From positions 806,001 to 870,000 of the forward strand of contig JBDOQK010000003.1 in NCBI GenBank assembly GCA_040437565.1: a stretch of DNA of 64,000 nucleotides, in the 5' to 3' direction. The position numbers and the translations under genes are program-made. Source of the DNA: Albugo candida (taxonomy: Eukaryota; Oomycota; Peronosporomycetes; Albuginales). This document shows positions 31,507 through 42,224 of the stretch, piece after piece. The notes beneath the pieces are model-generated. The model saw only the letters and a program-made list of their open reading frames with translations, had not been told where the DNA came from and ran no database searches. Positions within the stretch are counted from its first letter, which is position 1; every line of letters begins with the position of its first letter.

Positions 31507-33031
31507 ATGCAATCGCCACGAGACTTTCGCCAATCGAGACAATCGGAGTCGGAGGAGGATGGGAAGAACTGGCTGATTCATCGTCTGTATCTGCGTCAAG
31601 AGTATGAAGAGTGTATGGAGCTAATTGAGGAAGTGATGACATCCTCTCAAGGGCTGTCCGAGTATCCCATTTACGTCAAGGCACTTATCCTTCGCCATTA
31701 TGGAAAAGTAGAGCAAAGTCTTCAGCTATTTCAAGCAATTTCGTGCTTGAATCCAGGAAATAAAGAAAACATCAAACAAATTGGTCGATCGCTGTTGTTG
31801 CTGGGAAAGCACGCAAACGCAATCAAAATCTTCAAAGAGGTGCTCACACAGGAGAAAGCGGAGGATTGGCGGGTCCATCTCAATATCGGAACTTGCTTTA
31901 CGTTTTTAAAGCAATTTGATAATGCGATTCAGAGCTTCCAGCGAGCGAATGCAATCAGCCGACATGATACAACGTTTCTTCAGCTTGCGAACGTGTACAT
32001 GATTCAAAACGATTACAAAAACGCGATCAGAACCTACCAAGAAGCGCTTGAATTCTCACCTGATAATCCAAAACTTCTCTCGGGTCTCGGGCTCGCGTAT
32101 CTCCGTAATGGCGAGAGCTTTGCCGCATTTGATCACCTGGGGAATTCACTGACCCATGATCCCCTTGACCCAAAGACGATTCTCGCTGCTGGTTCCATTA
32201 TACAGGATAATGGAGACATGGACGTCGCACTTGTGAAATATCGGGTTGCTGCTGTTCAGACACCGCATTCCGCTCCTTTATGGAACAATATCGGAATGTG
32301 TTTTTATGGAAAGCAGCAATTTGTAGCGGCAATTGCGTGCTTGAAACGCTCATTGTATCTCGATCCGTTTGAATGGATCACTTTGTACAATCTTGGGCTG
32401 GTTCACCTTCAAACAGAGCAGTTCGCATCGGCTTTTCATTTCTTCAGTGCTTCAATTAACATGAAAGGGGATTTTCCAAGCTCGTACATGTACTTGGGCA
32501 TCGCATTAAGTAATTTAAAGGATTTTGACAACTCATGCAGTGCGTTTGAGAAAGCCATCGAAATGGAACGGTGCGTGCAAAGTNNNNNNNNNNNNNNNNN
32601 NNNNNNNNNNNNNNNNNNNNNNNNNNNNNNNNNNNNNNNNNNNNNNNNNNNNNNNNNNNNNNNNNNNNNNNNNNNNNNNNNNNTTCAATTAACATGAAAG
32701 GGGATTTTCCAAGCTCGTACATGTACTTGGGCATCGCATTAAGTAATTTAAAGGATTTTGACAACTCATGCAGTGCGTTTGAGAAAGCCATCGAAATGGA
32801 ACGGTGCGTGCAAAGTGTTTTGATGACAGCTTCTTTCACTATTGCGTGTCTTATTGTAGTAATCACTTGTTTCATCTAAATTATGCGATAGTACTGCAAA
32901 AGAACGACGAAATGGAGCAAGCGAAAATGCATATAGAAATATTTGACGAGTTATTCAGCGCGCTTGATGCTGAGACGCAAAATAGCGATCCCGATGTGAT
33001 CGAGCAGAGAAAGCTGTTCAGTGCTAGCTGA
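31507..33031 (+). CDS. BBS4: BBSome subunit BBS4, TPR protein
   Basis: A tandem-TPR protein with long stretches matching BBS4, e.g. SAPLWNNIGMCFYGKQQ, CLKRSLYLDPFEW, TLYNLGLVHLQTEQFASAFH and the N-terminal NWLIHRLYLRQEYE. Exons 31507-32803 and 32860-33031 are joined across a 56-nt intron. A 100-N gap (32584-32683) with a 133-bp copy on each side lies in exon 1. Collapsing it gives 411 aa. BBS4 is part of the BBSome coat that moves membrane proteins in cilia. Its presence implies flagellated zoospores. The C-terminus is shorter than in human BBS4, lacking the Ser/Pro-rich tail. Confidence 0.93.
32451..32816 (+). repeat. 133-bp direct duplication flanking a 100-N gap (32584-32683)
   Basis: 32451-32583 equals 32684-32816, separated by 100 N, inside BBS4. 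One copy is redundant; collapsing it preserves the TPR frame and the splice donor at 32804. Confidence 0.9.
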
Positions 33032-33230
33032 TAATTACAACCAATAATGAGGTATCTTGTGTCTGATTACACGTTCGGATTGGCTATTGCGCAACACAAG
33101 TGTGTTATTTTGAAGCTTTACAAGTGCGAATATCGAAAGTAAAATCATACCTTTTTTACATTTATATACTTTCACAGAGTTCTCGTGGCTCATTTACGCT
33201 TAAAATCGTCAGTCTTTAGTGTACGGCAAG

Positions 33231-34265
33231 ATGAATGATGAACGGGAGAAATTGTGGCGGCAAATTTGTCGTCAGTTTTACTTTCAGAATGACGCGTTAG
33301 CGCAACAAATACTCCGACAGTTTGAGATTTGCAAGACGGATGATACTGTGTATGTACCTGATAAGCAAACGTCTATGAGAATTGTAAGATAATTTTTTTA
33401 TGTGTAGCATTTCTGTGGAAACGCCGATGGAGAAATTGAGTATCGTACAAGAAAACTGCAAAGCCCTCGGACTGGAGAACTCTTCTGACCCGATGCACAA
33501 AAACGCGATGGAGCAAATGTAAGCAACGAGTTTTTATGTGAGTGCATGATATAAAATGTTTTTGTTAGCATTGAGCGCTATGAGTTTATCAAAAATCAGA
33601 TTCGCTCAGAATACCATCAAAATCTTGCGACACATCGCTACGAGGAATTTCACAAACTTTTGTTACAACGGCAGAGCACAAACTATTGTCTTGATGATAA
33701 GGTGCTACTGGTTCGGGAAAAGGAAGCATTTATTCGACTGTACGACAGCCATCATGAGAAAATGAGCAAAATCACAAACTTTCTTCGACAATATATGGAC
33801 ACATTGGGATCTCATCCATTTCTATTGGGACTGAAACAAGTGATACAATGGAATTTGGAGAGCTCGAATGTCGTGGGATGGCGATGTAAGGAAATTCACG
33901 TGTATCACCGACACTTTATAAACCTTTGGCTGATTGTAGTATCCGATGCGGTTTTCCTGGAGAGTGCCGGAAAGACTTTTGCTGCTGATTCAGTGGATCT
34001 CTTGATCAATAGTCTAAACTTTGGACACTATGAATTGACAAAAGTCGCGACCGAAAAATCAGAGCCTCGAAATCGAGTCTGGCTCATGGACCCATACCTT
34101 TCGGATCAAGATATGCGTGACCTACTGCATTTATTCCCTCCAAAATATCGGCTGGAAGGGCGTCCGTCTGGTGATAAGTATATGACCGGGCTTTTTCGCA
34201 TGAATTTGATCGGATTGTGCGATGAGCCTCAGCCTTTTTTTCAGCGGTGGTGTGTTCTTCTTTGA
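33231..34265 (+). CDS. Hypothetical protein, 290 aa, unknown function
   Basis: Four exons (33231-33349, 33408-33518, 33569-33885, 33940-34265) with GT-AG introns of 50-58 nt join in frame to 290 aa, starting MNDEREKLWRQICRQF. The N-terminal two thirds looks helical and charged. The C-terminal part (WNLESSNVVGWRLSDAVFLE onward, ending FQRWCVLL) has the mixed, Trp-containing look of a folded, conserved domain. No signal peptide or membrane segment. I do not recognise the family. It follows BBS4 on the same strand after about 200 bp and converges on the endonuclease V gene with 27 bp between stops. Confidence 0.7.
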
Positions 34266-34292
34266 TTCTGCTATCGTTCATATATGACCCAA

Positions 34293-35224
34293 TTATTCAG
34301 TATACGTCAAGTAACGGTCCAACAAAGTATTGACGCAGCCAGCAGCTTCCCAATCTCGAAGCACGCGTCGTGATCGAAGATCTGCCTGTCGAATTGGTTC
34401 AGGCACACGGTATAGTGAAGACGCTTCCACGACTTTAATGCAGGTATCCAGCGAGACGCGGTGGCCGACAGAGACGTAAACTGGATTCGTCGCACTTTTG
34501 AAGCAGCAAGCAGCACCCCAAATCTACAAATCCGTGTCACCAATCATATCAGCGAAACAATCAAAGTCTTACCCTTCCAGAGTCTCCCTTCAGAAAGAGA
34601 ATATTTTTTCGTTGCTTGCGCATCCTCTCAACAACTGTCGCTTTTGTGAGTCCATCGACATGGAAAAACGATTTTGCAACACCGATAGTCGGAATCTGTA
34701 ACTCGATTCCGAGATGACAAGCGCTTCCAAAGCCACGCGGATGAAGGACACCGTTCCCATCAACAAGCAGCACATCTGGACGCAATTCTACAGAGCATTA
34801 CAAGTGTCTAGAAGCTTATTTATATGGTACCTGGGTTCCTCGACATCAATTCGTTCAGCAATTCTGTAAAAGCGGGAAGCTCACGGAATGCCAAAAAGCC
34901 TGGAATGTAAGGAAACGCTATGGAAACGTAGCGATACGCCTCATAGAGCATTCGCATTGATGGTAATTCGACAATTACAAGCGAAGCGCACGCTTGCTCC
35001 TTGGAGTTTTTGCAGAAACTTATATCGACGCCGCCAATGCGCCAAGGCTGCGTTTCCTGTGCGCATATCCTTTCAGACGTATCTGTTGTGTCTAGCAATT
35101 GCTTCAATGTCTCCTGCTGCGCTACTTACAGCTCTGATCAAACAATAGTAAGCGAGAGGACGAGAACTATACCTCGCCAAATGTCTCGAATGTCGTTCTC
35201 ATTTCCGCTCATAACAAAAGTCAT
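34293..35224 (-). CDS. ENDOV: Endonuclease V
   Basis: Four exons (35224-35173, 35121-34831, 34787-34573, 34523-34293) join in frame to 262 aa. Family motifs in order: GGVDISF (metal-binding Asp), [13 protein letters not shown] (catalytic Glu), [15 protein letters not shown] (second Asp and the inosine-pocket region), [12 protein letters not shown], and the C-terminal SVGHR plus [14 protein letters not shown]. All catalytic acids are present. Endonuclease V cleaves near deoxyinosine in DNA in bacteria and inosine in RNA in vertebrates; which applies here is unknown. A second in-frame ATG at 35212 could also be the start. A Tweety-like gene ends 68 bp upstream on the same strand. Confidence 0.93.
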
Positions 35225-35292
35225 AAGTGCGATACAGAAACATGAAAATATATTAAGTCTCAAGCAAACAATTTTTTGATTCATATAAACAC

Positions 35293-36768
35293 TTAGTCTG
35301 AGCTCAGATAGATGTGTTCCGTGTTGTCTTCTTCGTACGTCGAAAGAAGCTGGTAATTTTGGTGCAGCGAGAGCTCTCTCCATTGCACGCGTTCATAAAT
35401 GAGCACTGTAAGTGCGACCCCGATGAACAGGAATACGCACAGAATGATTTGATGGATCCACATGGAAAACAAGCCTGTGATCCCATAGTCACAAAACGCT
35501 GCGACCGCGTGAGTTCGCTGGGATGCGATCGTATGACATTCTTGATTTTGTGTGAATGAGTGTATGCCTTCCTTCACTTGATGAATCATTTTCTCTATTG
35601 GATAAAGAAATTCTTTCAGCATGACTGAGCCAGTTCTGTTGTGATTTTTCGCATATTCTGATAAGGAAGACTCAATCGACGCGACATTCTCGAGACTTTT
35701 AACCAGATTGGAAGTGGTTTCTGCAAACGGTTGTGTGGAATTCTCGCAAATTAAAAAATAATCGGAAACAGTCGTATTGTGAAATAGCGCCAAAGAATTC
35801 TCCACAGGATACGCACAGAAATCGGCTGTGAGCAGGGTGGACGAGAAGTACAAACCGATCAATGTGTGTGAGATCGGAACCAAAGTCATCATCAAGAGCA
35901 CTGAAAGACGAAGCGGAGATAGCATAGACCAACCGATAGAAGCAACTGATAAGAGTGTGGCAAAGACCACGCTCAAAATCACAAAGTTGGTGGTGCCCTG
36001 TACCATGAAATAACTTTTCTCCCAGGTTTCAGCCATACGAGAGATATTTTTTGGGACATCATTCATCACATCAACCACATCATTAGAAGCATAAACCAGT
36101 CTACGTATGGCACATTAGGTAGAGGTAATCGAAATGATACAGTGAAAAGTCATTTACCTCAATGCTTCCAAAGAAAGCTGAAATGCTTCCGAAGGGAGAT
36201 CAGTCGCGTTAAACGAAGTAATTAGACGATCAGCATGTTGACGGAGATCAATACTCGAGTTGACTGCCGAATCGACATCCTTGTGCAATGAACCGAATCT
36301 ATAGCTGATGTTCATCATTGTGTCTTTCACAACTCCGGCACTGTAGTCGACTTGAGCTTCTCCCATAAGTCCACCTAGCGCAGATATCGCCAGAAAGGAA
36401 AGTAGTATAGCCACAGAAACCTCTATCGCGTAAGTTTTCTCCATCCATCGATGCGAGTATACGCCTACACACATGTTATACGAATGAGACAAAAGTATAG
36501 CTCGATAGAGGTATTCGGTACCATATTTGGTCGTGTGCAGGAAGCAGCGACGCATAACGAGGATACAAAGCAGCAAAAAAACGATGGTCCCAATGCCCAT
36601 ACAACAAAAAATAATCGATTGGAACGTGTCTGTGTACGCTCTATTCTCCAAGTCAAAGCGATTTATTGATGGGATACTTGAACCGTAAAAGTTGTGGAAA
36701 AAATCAATAAGTTCATGCGCGATTTCTTTGTGATAATCGTCGGGTAATAGAGGCAATCCGACTCGCAT
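35293..36768 (-). CDS. Tweety-like multipass membrane protein
   Basis: Two exons (36768-36158, 36100-35293) join in frame to 472 aa. About five hydrophobic segments are visible: roughly 51-72 (IIFCCMGIGTIVFLLL), 115-134, 243-264, 268-290 and 425-448. A long loop with N-glycosylation sequons and cysteines lies between TM4 and TM5. This 2+2+1 arrangement with a Cys-containing extracellular loop resembles the Tweety (TTYH) family, first described as anion channels. The identification is from topology, not strong motif identity, so a different five-pass family is possible. The short C-terminus is acidic and probably cytosolic (YEEDNTEHIYLSSD). The start ATG at 36768 is the first in frame after an upstream stop. 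Confidence 0.6.
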
Positions 36769-38120
36769 TTTCAATGTTTCGATTTGTTCAGAAAGAAAAC
36801 AGATGTGTGATTAAGTACTAGTTACTCGTATCAGTTAATGTTTGCTCTTTAACAAGAGAAGCTGACATAACATGTTAGCATATTAGATATATTCGCTGAC
36901 GAGATCAAGCTGGTTTGATAAAGTAGCGTCAACGAGAAGACTCAATATGGACGGTGCTCTGAATGGTCGAACGTCCTTACGTTATTCAATATGGTGAAAA
37001 AGGTGCACACTTCAAATTCAAGTTGAAAAGCGCTTCCAACGCAGAGAAAAGAGCGCAATCTCAACCTAATGTAGCGGCTTCAATGAAATGCGTGTGAAAT
37101 CGGTTCTGCTACAGCTGTAGATCGATTATTAAAGCTACTTATTTATCTGGTAGTAAAAGATGGCGATACGATAGCGGTAATATTAGAAGTCTGGCATCGA
37201 ATTAACATTGATCAAATTAAGTCTTCTCATGCAACAGCACAATTATTCCATTTATGTACCTATTAACAAGAAATCGGCAGGCGTTATAATGCGCACATAA
37301 CGGACGCCCAGGTTGCGCTACAACACCTTGAAACCCTCCTTTCATCACCACGATCTTATTGTAGCCTACATGCACCTGGCCGTAGTACATCTTGCGCCGC
37401 ACTAGCATTTAGTCGCTGTCCTGCTTTTCCACTTTTGAAGCACATCGCTCAAAGCGTACTGTTTGACCACTTTGCGTAGGTCTTGTCTAACCCCCGACCG
37501 AGCCATAAGAGCAGCTGTGATTGTGGCTTACGATATACGCTGAGTATAACAAACATGAAAGCAAAAGTGGGCGGCGTTCCCGCGACCACCTCGTAGTTGC
37601 GCGTTTGGTCCTTTTGCGGGCTGGATTAGTGCAGGAGATAGTAGCGCTGACAAAAAAGCTCTCTTTTCCGTCTATCAAAGTCGCTCTCGCTCCAATAGTA
37701 GCGATCATAGCATGGTCACCTCATCATAGTATGCTTATAAATTAGCAGCGGAAAATGACGAAAGGCATGTATACGCCGTGCTGATGGCAAACCATCACCA
37801 CTACAGCAGCTGCACGGTCTTTATGATTGAATTTTGAGAACAGCCTAAGAGCACACAACAATGTGCTTTTGATGGAATGAAGGGCTTCTAACGCGCTTTT
37901 CGGGTTCGAATGGCTCATAGAAGTTAGCTGTACGAGATCGAACCCAATATCGGAGTGCTAATTGCTTTTACTTGACTCATTTGAAAGGTTATCTTTCCAT
38001 GGGCGCGGGAGACACCCACATGAATTTATCATAATGAACAGACTCAAGCACTCTACTTATCTAAAATGCATCAACATTCATCGGAGTCAACAAAACCATT
38101 TTGGTGTATTGTCCCCCAAA
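36769..38120. other. Longest stretch without a confident gene
   Basis: About 1.35 kb. Small frames exist but none could be joined into a convincing protein: minus 37506-37402 (34 aa, amphipathic, LRKVVKQYALSDVLQKWK), minus 37408-37217 (63 aa) and plus 37521-37745 (74 aa, hydrophobic C-terminus). No tRNA cloverleaf or tandem repeat was found. It may hold a multi-exon gene of tiny exons, an ncRNA or a decayed gene. Confidence 0.4.
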
Positions 38121-39217
38121 TCAGGTAGCACTATTCGTACTTAGGACTTCATCCTCCAAGTTGACTGACGATGGTGGGGGAGGCAGAGCATTTGTGTCCT
38201 CAATAGGGGGGGCTGGCGGAGGTTCTGGACAGGCCGTGTCTATTGAATAACGACGAAGCCATACTGCTTGAACCTGACATAAAATGCCATCAACAAAGTG
38301 TTTTAATGCGGGCGCTTCCTACCGTTTTTCCGTTTGTGAGATCATGAATGCACGGCAACTTGACGAGATGTGTTCCTAACAATTTCGGTACCGATTGCTC
38401 TAATGGCTTCAAATCGAGTGAGATCACATTTTGAGTAACGTGCGAGTAATCGTACCATATCGGGGTATTTTTCAGCAGCAATCAATCCAAGAGCATCTAG
38501 GAAACGTGCATAATTGATGCGGCGCTCTCCCTTCTTTTTCACCTTGACAAAGATCAAATCAATTTCAGTGCGCGTGAGTCTCGAATCGACAAGCTCTGGA
38601 CATTCTCGACACAATTTGCTAAAGTTTGCATTATCTGCATTTCAAGAAATGTGGTTTCTATACAACTGAATAAAATCACAACATACCAAGTGTTTTTGCA
38701 TCAACTCCTTTGGCCGCCGTTCGTCCAAATCGACAATAATAATGAAAAATGCCTTTCAAAAGTGTGTGAGGGTCATTAAAATCATTCTTCTCTTCCTTTG
38801 TTGGACTGGGACACGGAACGTTTTCTCCCACCTGCAGCATCATTGAGCATTCCCCAATAGCTTACCAGATCAGTGCGTCTACTTACCGCGATTTGATTTG
38901 GAGCGCTGTCGACCGAATGCTCTGACGATAGACCACTACGTGGCGACGTGCACTTTCTAAATTATTCATTCATCCAAATATGAAGCGGAATTGTGTGAAA
39001 GCGCAAATGCATACTGCGATCGTCGCGATTTAATGTCGCTACTTTTGGTCGCCGAGTTTCGAATTGTCTCAGATAAATTGTGTACATTCTGTTCGCTCAA
39101 ATCGTGCGTGTCGGGCTCAAATCGTTTCTTATGTACCCCCGTATAGGATCGCACATCAGACAAACGACTATACACATCCCGTTTTTGCTCTGTTTGCGTG
39201 TCAGGATGATTTTCCAT
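38121..39217 (-). CDS. p25-alpha / TPPP-like microtubule-associated protein
   Basis: Six exons (39217-39015, 38956-38887, 38831-38687, 38634-38456, 38406-38323, 38273-38121) join in frame to 277 aa. The central part is a p25-alpha domain: a helix-rich start (DPHTLLKGIFHYYCRFGR) then the conserved CRECPELVDSRLTRTEIDLI and INYARFLDALGL. The N-terminal exon contains SDVRSYTGVHKKRF, which resembles the motif normally found at the C-terminal end of p25-alpha proteins, here placed before the core. The C-terminus is proline-rich (PEPPPAPP, LPPPPSS). TPPP proteins bind and bundle microtubules and in protists track with flagella. That fits the BBS4 gene nearby. Confidence 0.8.
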
Positions 39218-39493
39218 TGCCAAAGGTGAAACGACACAATGACTTGGCACTCTTTCCGCAATTCTCGCAATTAGCCACTCAAAACACGACAAAAGACTGA
39301 ATATTCGCCAATCCGAGTGATTCAATTAGGTCACCAAATTCAGTGACATCATTATGGCATGCTCTACAAGTACCGCTGTTCTGCACATGGCTCGCAATTA
39401 ATTTCGCGATACTCACATTCTGTATATGTATTTAGAGTATATTGTGCTCCTCATCTTCTTTTTCTCGGGATTTGCGTTCTTGGTACGTTGTAA

Positions 39494-39945
39494 ATGTGCG
39501 TCTTCGCAGCTTCTCCCATTGATAACATTGCATCAAAACAGACCATTTTGGGAGCATTATTCCGGCTACAGCCTCAATTCATCCGTAATTGCACGAATAA
39601 ACATAACGCATCTGCTTTATGTTTCCGAGCGTGTGAGTATTTCTCTATATCTGATTTGTAATTGTGAGTTTGACGCGCTTGTCCACCTCAGCTGGATTGT
39701 ACGCATTTTGCACGGTAGCGCTTTATTGCTACTGGAGGCGAGATCATCTTGGAATCGGGAGAACGAGATGGAATGGTTCCAATCGAAAGAAGCGATTCGG
39801 GTATTACGATATGGAAGATTCCGATGCACATATTCCATTAACCGAGGAATTTTCCCCCGCTTTTACTGAATCAACTTTGCCTTCCATATACTCCACTTCG
39901 TCCTCCATCCATCATAGAAAAATAAATCGCGGTTTTGAAATGTAA
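39494..39945 (+). CDS. Hypothetical small single-pass membrane protein
   Basis: Two exons (39494-39630, 39669-39945) join in frame to 137 aa starting MCVFAASPIDN. One hydrophobic helix (GLYAFCTVALYCYW) is followed by basic residues (RRDHLGIGR), suggesting a type I-like orientation with a cytosolic tail rich in Ser/Thr. The upstream segment has N-glycosylation sequons (NCT, NAS). A start at 39426 would give a longer hydrophobic N-terminus, but it does not keep frame with any acceptable splice. I recognise no family. It ends 28 bp from the stop of the convergent helicase gene. Confidence 0.5.
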
Positions 39946-39973
39946 TTTTTGTGTATCAGATTGACGCAAAAGG

Positions 39974-41709
39974 TTACGCGCTTCGATTTCTATCAGGTGG
40001 TCGAGATGAAAGTCGTTTTATTTGTGCTTTTGTGGGCCGACTGCCGTACTTTCGAACAAGATGCTTTGGAAATGTGATTTTATGCTGATTCCATAGTGAA
40101 AGCAGCTCTGGAATTAGCTTTTTGTCTTCGTTGCATACAAAAATAATTGCGCTTCGCTTTTTTTCACAATTTCGATTCCGTAAACGTCCAATTTGATGAA
40201 TGTAATCCGTGATATTTTGTGGAAGATCGAATAGTAAAACGTTATCCAAACGACTGAGGTGGATTCCACGTGCAAGGACCAACGTAGCGACGAGGACTTG
40301 AACTTGTCGCGTTGTGAACGCTTCCATTATTGCGAGCCTTTCCAGCTGCGTCTTACCACCGTGCACAGATCGTGCTTCCATCTGTGAGCACTTTTTTGTA
40401 ATTGAATCCGTCAGCATATCTGCTCCAGCTCGAGACGCCACAAAAACGAGCTACACACCATCAGATACTACATCAAAGTGTCATGCATTTGGAGCGTACC
40501 GTCGATTCCTTGGGTCGAGCTTCAAGGAACTCAAATAGAAGGTGCTTTTTCTCGTGAACTTTTGTCCACATTACACGAGGCCGGATAGAATGAACACACT
40601 TATCATTTACCGTTGCTGCATCAACGTGTATCCATAACTTGTCGGAATGGCCGAAAAAAGAGTGCAAAAGCGCGTCGATGGCTTGCTCCAAAAAAGGCGA
40701 TACGGTCGCCGTGCATGCAATGAATTGCAGGGATTCGCTACGATTCGATCCTTTTGATAAAAGTGTCACGATCTCCACAACTTGATCACAGAATGAAGCT
40801 TCCAACATTTTATCCACCTCATCTACAGCTATGGAAAGCACATTATGAAGTAGAGCCTCCCAATTCCCATTCTCTGTCTCCGAAAAAATCTCCAGAAAGC
40901 GTCCTGGAGTCGCAATGATCATTTCTACACCACATTCCAATCGATACAATTGTGAGGGAAGTGGCAACCCGCCCATTAAAAGCGCTGTTTTCATCCGCGG
41001 GATGTTTTTCATTATGGATTTTGCACAGCTTTCAATTTGGATACAAAGCTCCCGACTCGGTGCAATAATCACTGACAAAGGACCTGTTTCATCCGGAAAA
41101 GCTTCACGCTGAAATACAAGAAATGAGGAATTTAGTAAAAAAACCTTTTACTTTTTGCCTACATGATCGAGAATTTGCGTGACAATTGGGAGCAGATACG
41201 CCAACGTTTTTCCTTCATCAGTTGCTGCACTAAAAACAGTCTGCACGACAACTTTGTGATTATTCATGTCTAATACGCGTAAAAGCATACATGTTTTCCT
41301 GTCATGATGGCTGGAATTGCTTGCATCTGCACTGGTGTTGGAATGATACAATTGAGCGTGTTGAGATTTTCAGCGATTTGTGTCGAAAGCGAATCAAATG
41401 ACGCGATGGGAGGTGGTACGTCTTCTCCTTTAACTGAAATGCGATTATTCGATCGGATATCATGTACTTTGTTCTTTGCGCTCGCGTCCATGCGTTCGGA
41501 TGCGAAGCGATTCCGACAGATATCCCGACATTCCAAACTGCAGACGTCTTTCTCAGTCCAATCACAAATATATTGACCGTATCGACCACATATCTACAGT
41601 ACAAAATCACTGAAATGATAATTCTGTCAACAATCAATTGAAGACATACGATGCAAATTGGCTCGCCCATCAGCGCTGATCGCTGATCGCATGCTTTTGA
41701 ATGAACCAT
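39974..41709 (-). CDS. DDX59-like DEAD-box helicase with HIT zinc finger and altered core motifs
   Basis: Five exons (41709-41650, 41593-41291, 41240-41163, 41108-40500, 40450-39974) join in frame to 508 aa. The N-terminus is a HIT-type zinc finger (CIICGRYGQYICDWTEK, VCSLEC), the arrangement seen in DDX59. The helicase core follows: a Q-motif region (TPVQMQAIPAIMTGKH), motif I AATDEGKT (126-133; usual AxTGSGKT), Ia PSRELCIQ, Ib ATPGR, motif II DEVD (243-246; usual DEAD), motif III as TAT, and HQIGRLRNRN at motif VI. The P-loop Lys-Thr and the DE of motif II remain, so ATP binding is possible. The other changes make normal helicase activity uncertain. Divergent from the zinc-ribbon gene with 98 bp between starts. 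Confidence 0.85.
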
Positions 41710-41807
41710 TTGGAATCGAGCTATATGATTGGTTTATATGACGTTTTAACTGCCTCTGATTGGCTTAAAGGTCATCGCGAAAGAATTTTGACGAAGAAAT
41801 CGGAGAA

Positions 41808-42136
41808 ATGGCGGTACGTGTTGTAATGCATCGATTATCAATGACTACCTATAATTTACACGCTATTGACGACAGAAAGAACTTCATGATGCGAATACAT
41901 CGGCACAAAGCCAAAATTTGCAACCACATGAAACGATCAGAGGACAAAATGTAGTGTCCGATCTACCGCTTCAATGTGGAGTGTGTAAGCAAGTGCACAT
42001 TGTACATCACGCAGTGCAAAATGCAACGTTCACTTGCGTTTCTTGCGGTGCGCAGAATCGCATTTTATTCGAAGCACAACCTCAGCCACTCGGGTACCTC
42101 TTGTCACCTCTTTTCGCTGCTCTACTCATCGGATAA
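41808..42136 (+). CDS. Small zinc-ribbon protein, unknown function
   Basis: A two-codon first exon (41808-41813, Met-Ala) is spliced over 62 nt to 41876-42136, giving 88 aa. The middle has two CxxC knuckles 18 residues apart (CGVC...CVSC), a likely zinc ribbon. The C-terminus is hydrophobic (YLLSPLFAALLIG). The very short first exon is supported by a good donor (gtacgt) and acceptor (gacgacag). If it is wrong, translation could begin inside exon 2. No family recognised. Confidence 0.6.
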
Positions 42137-42224
42137 TAATGCAGGCATATGCGTTGGTTTTGCATCCCAATTCCTCTGTTTTTTTGTAACATTTTGTAAA
42201 AAACTCAGTATCATTAGCCTTTTT

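Noticed and set aside
37890-37950. tRNA-like GGTTCGAAT T-loop
   Set aside because: No matching acceptor or T stem, no anticodon arm around it.
39426-39869. 147-aa hydrophobic plus-strand frame
   Set aside because: It ignores a splice donor/acceptor pair (39631-39668) that gives a better protein, and its start needs an intron of only 27 nt to join that frame.
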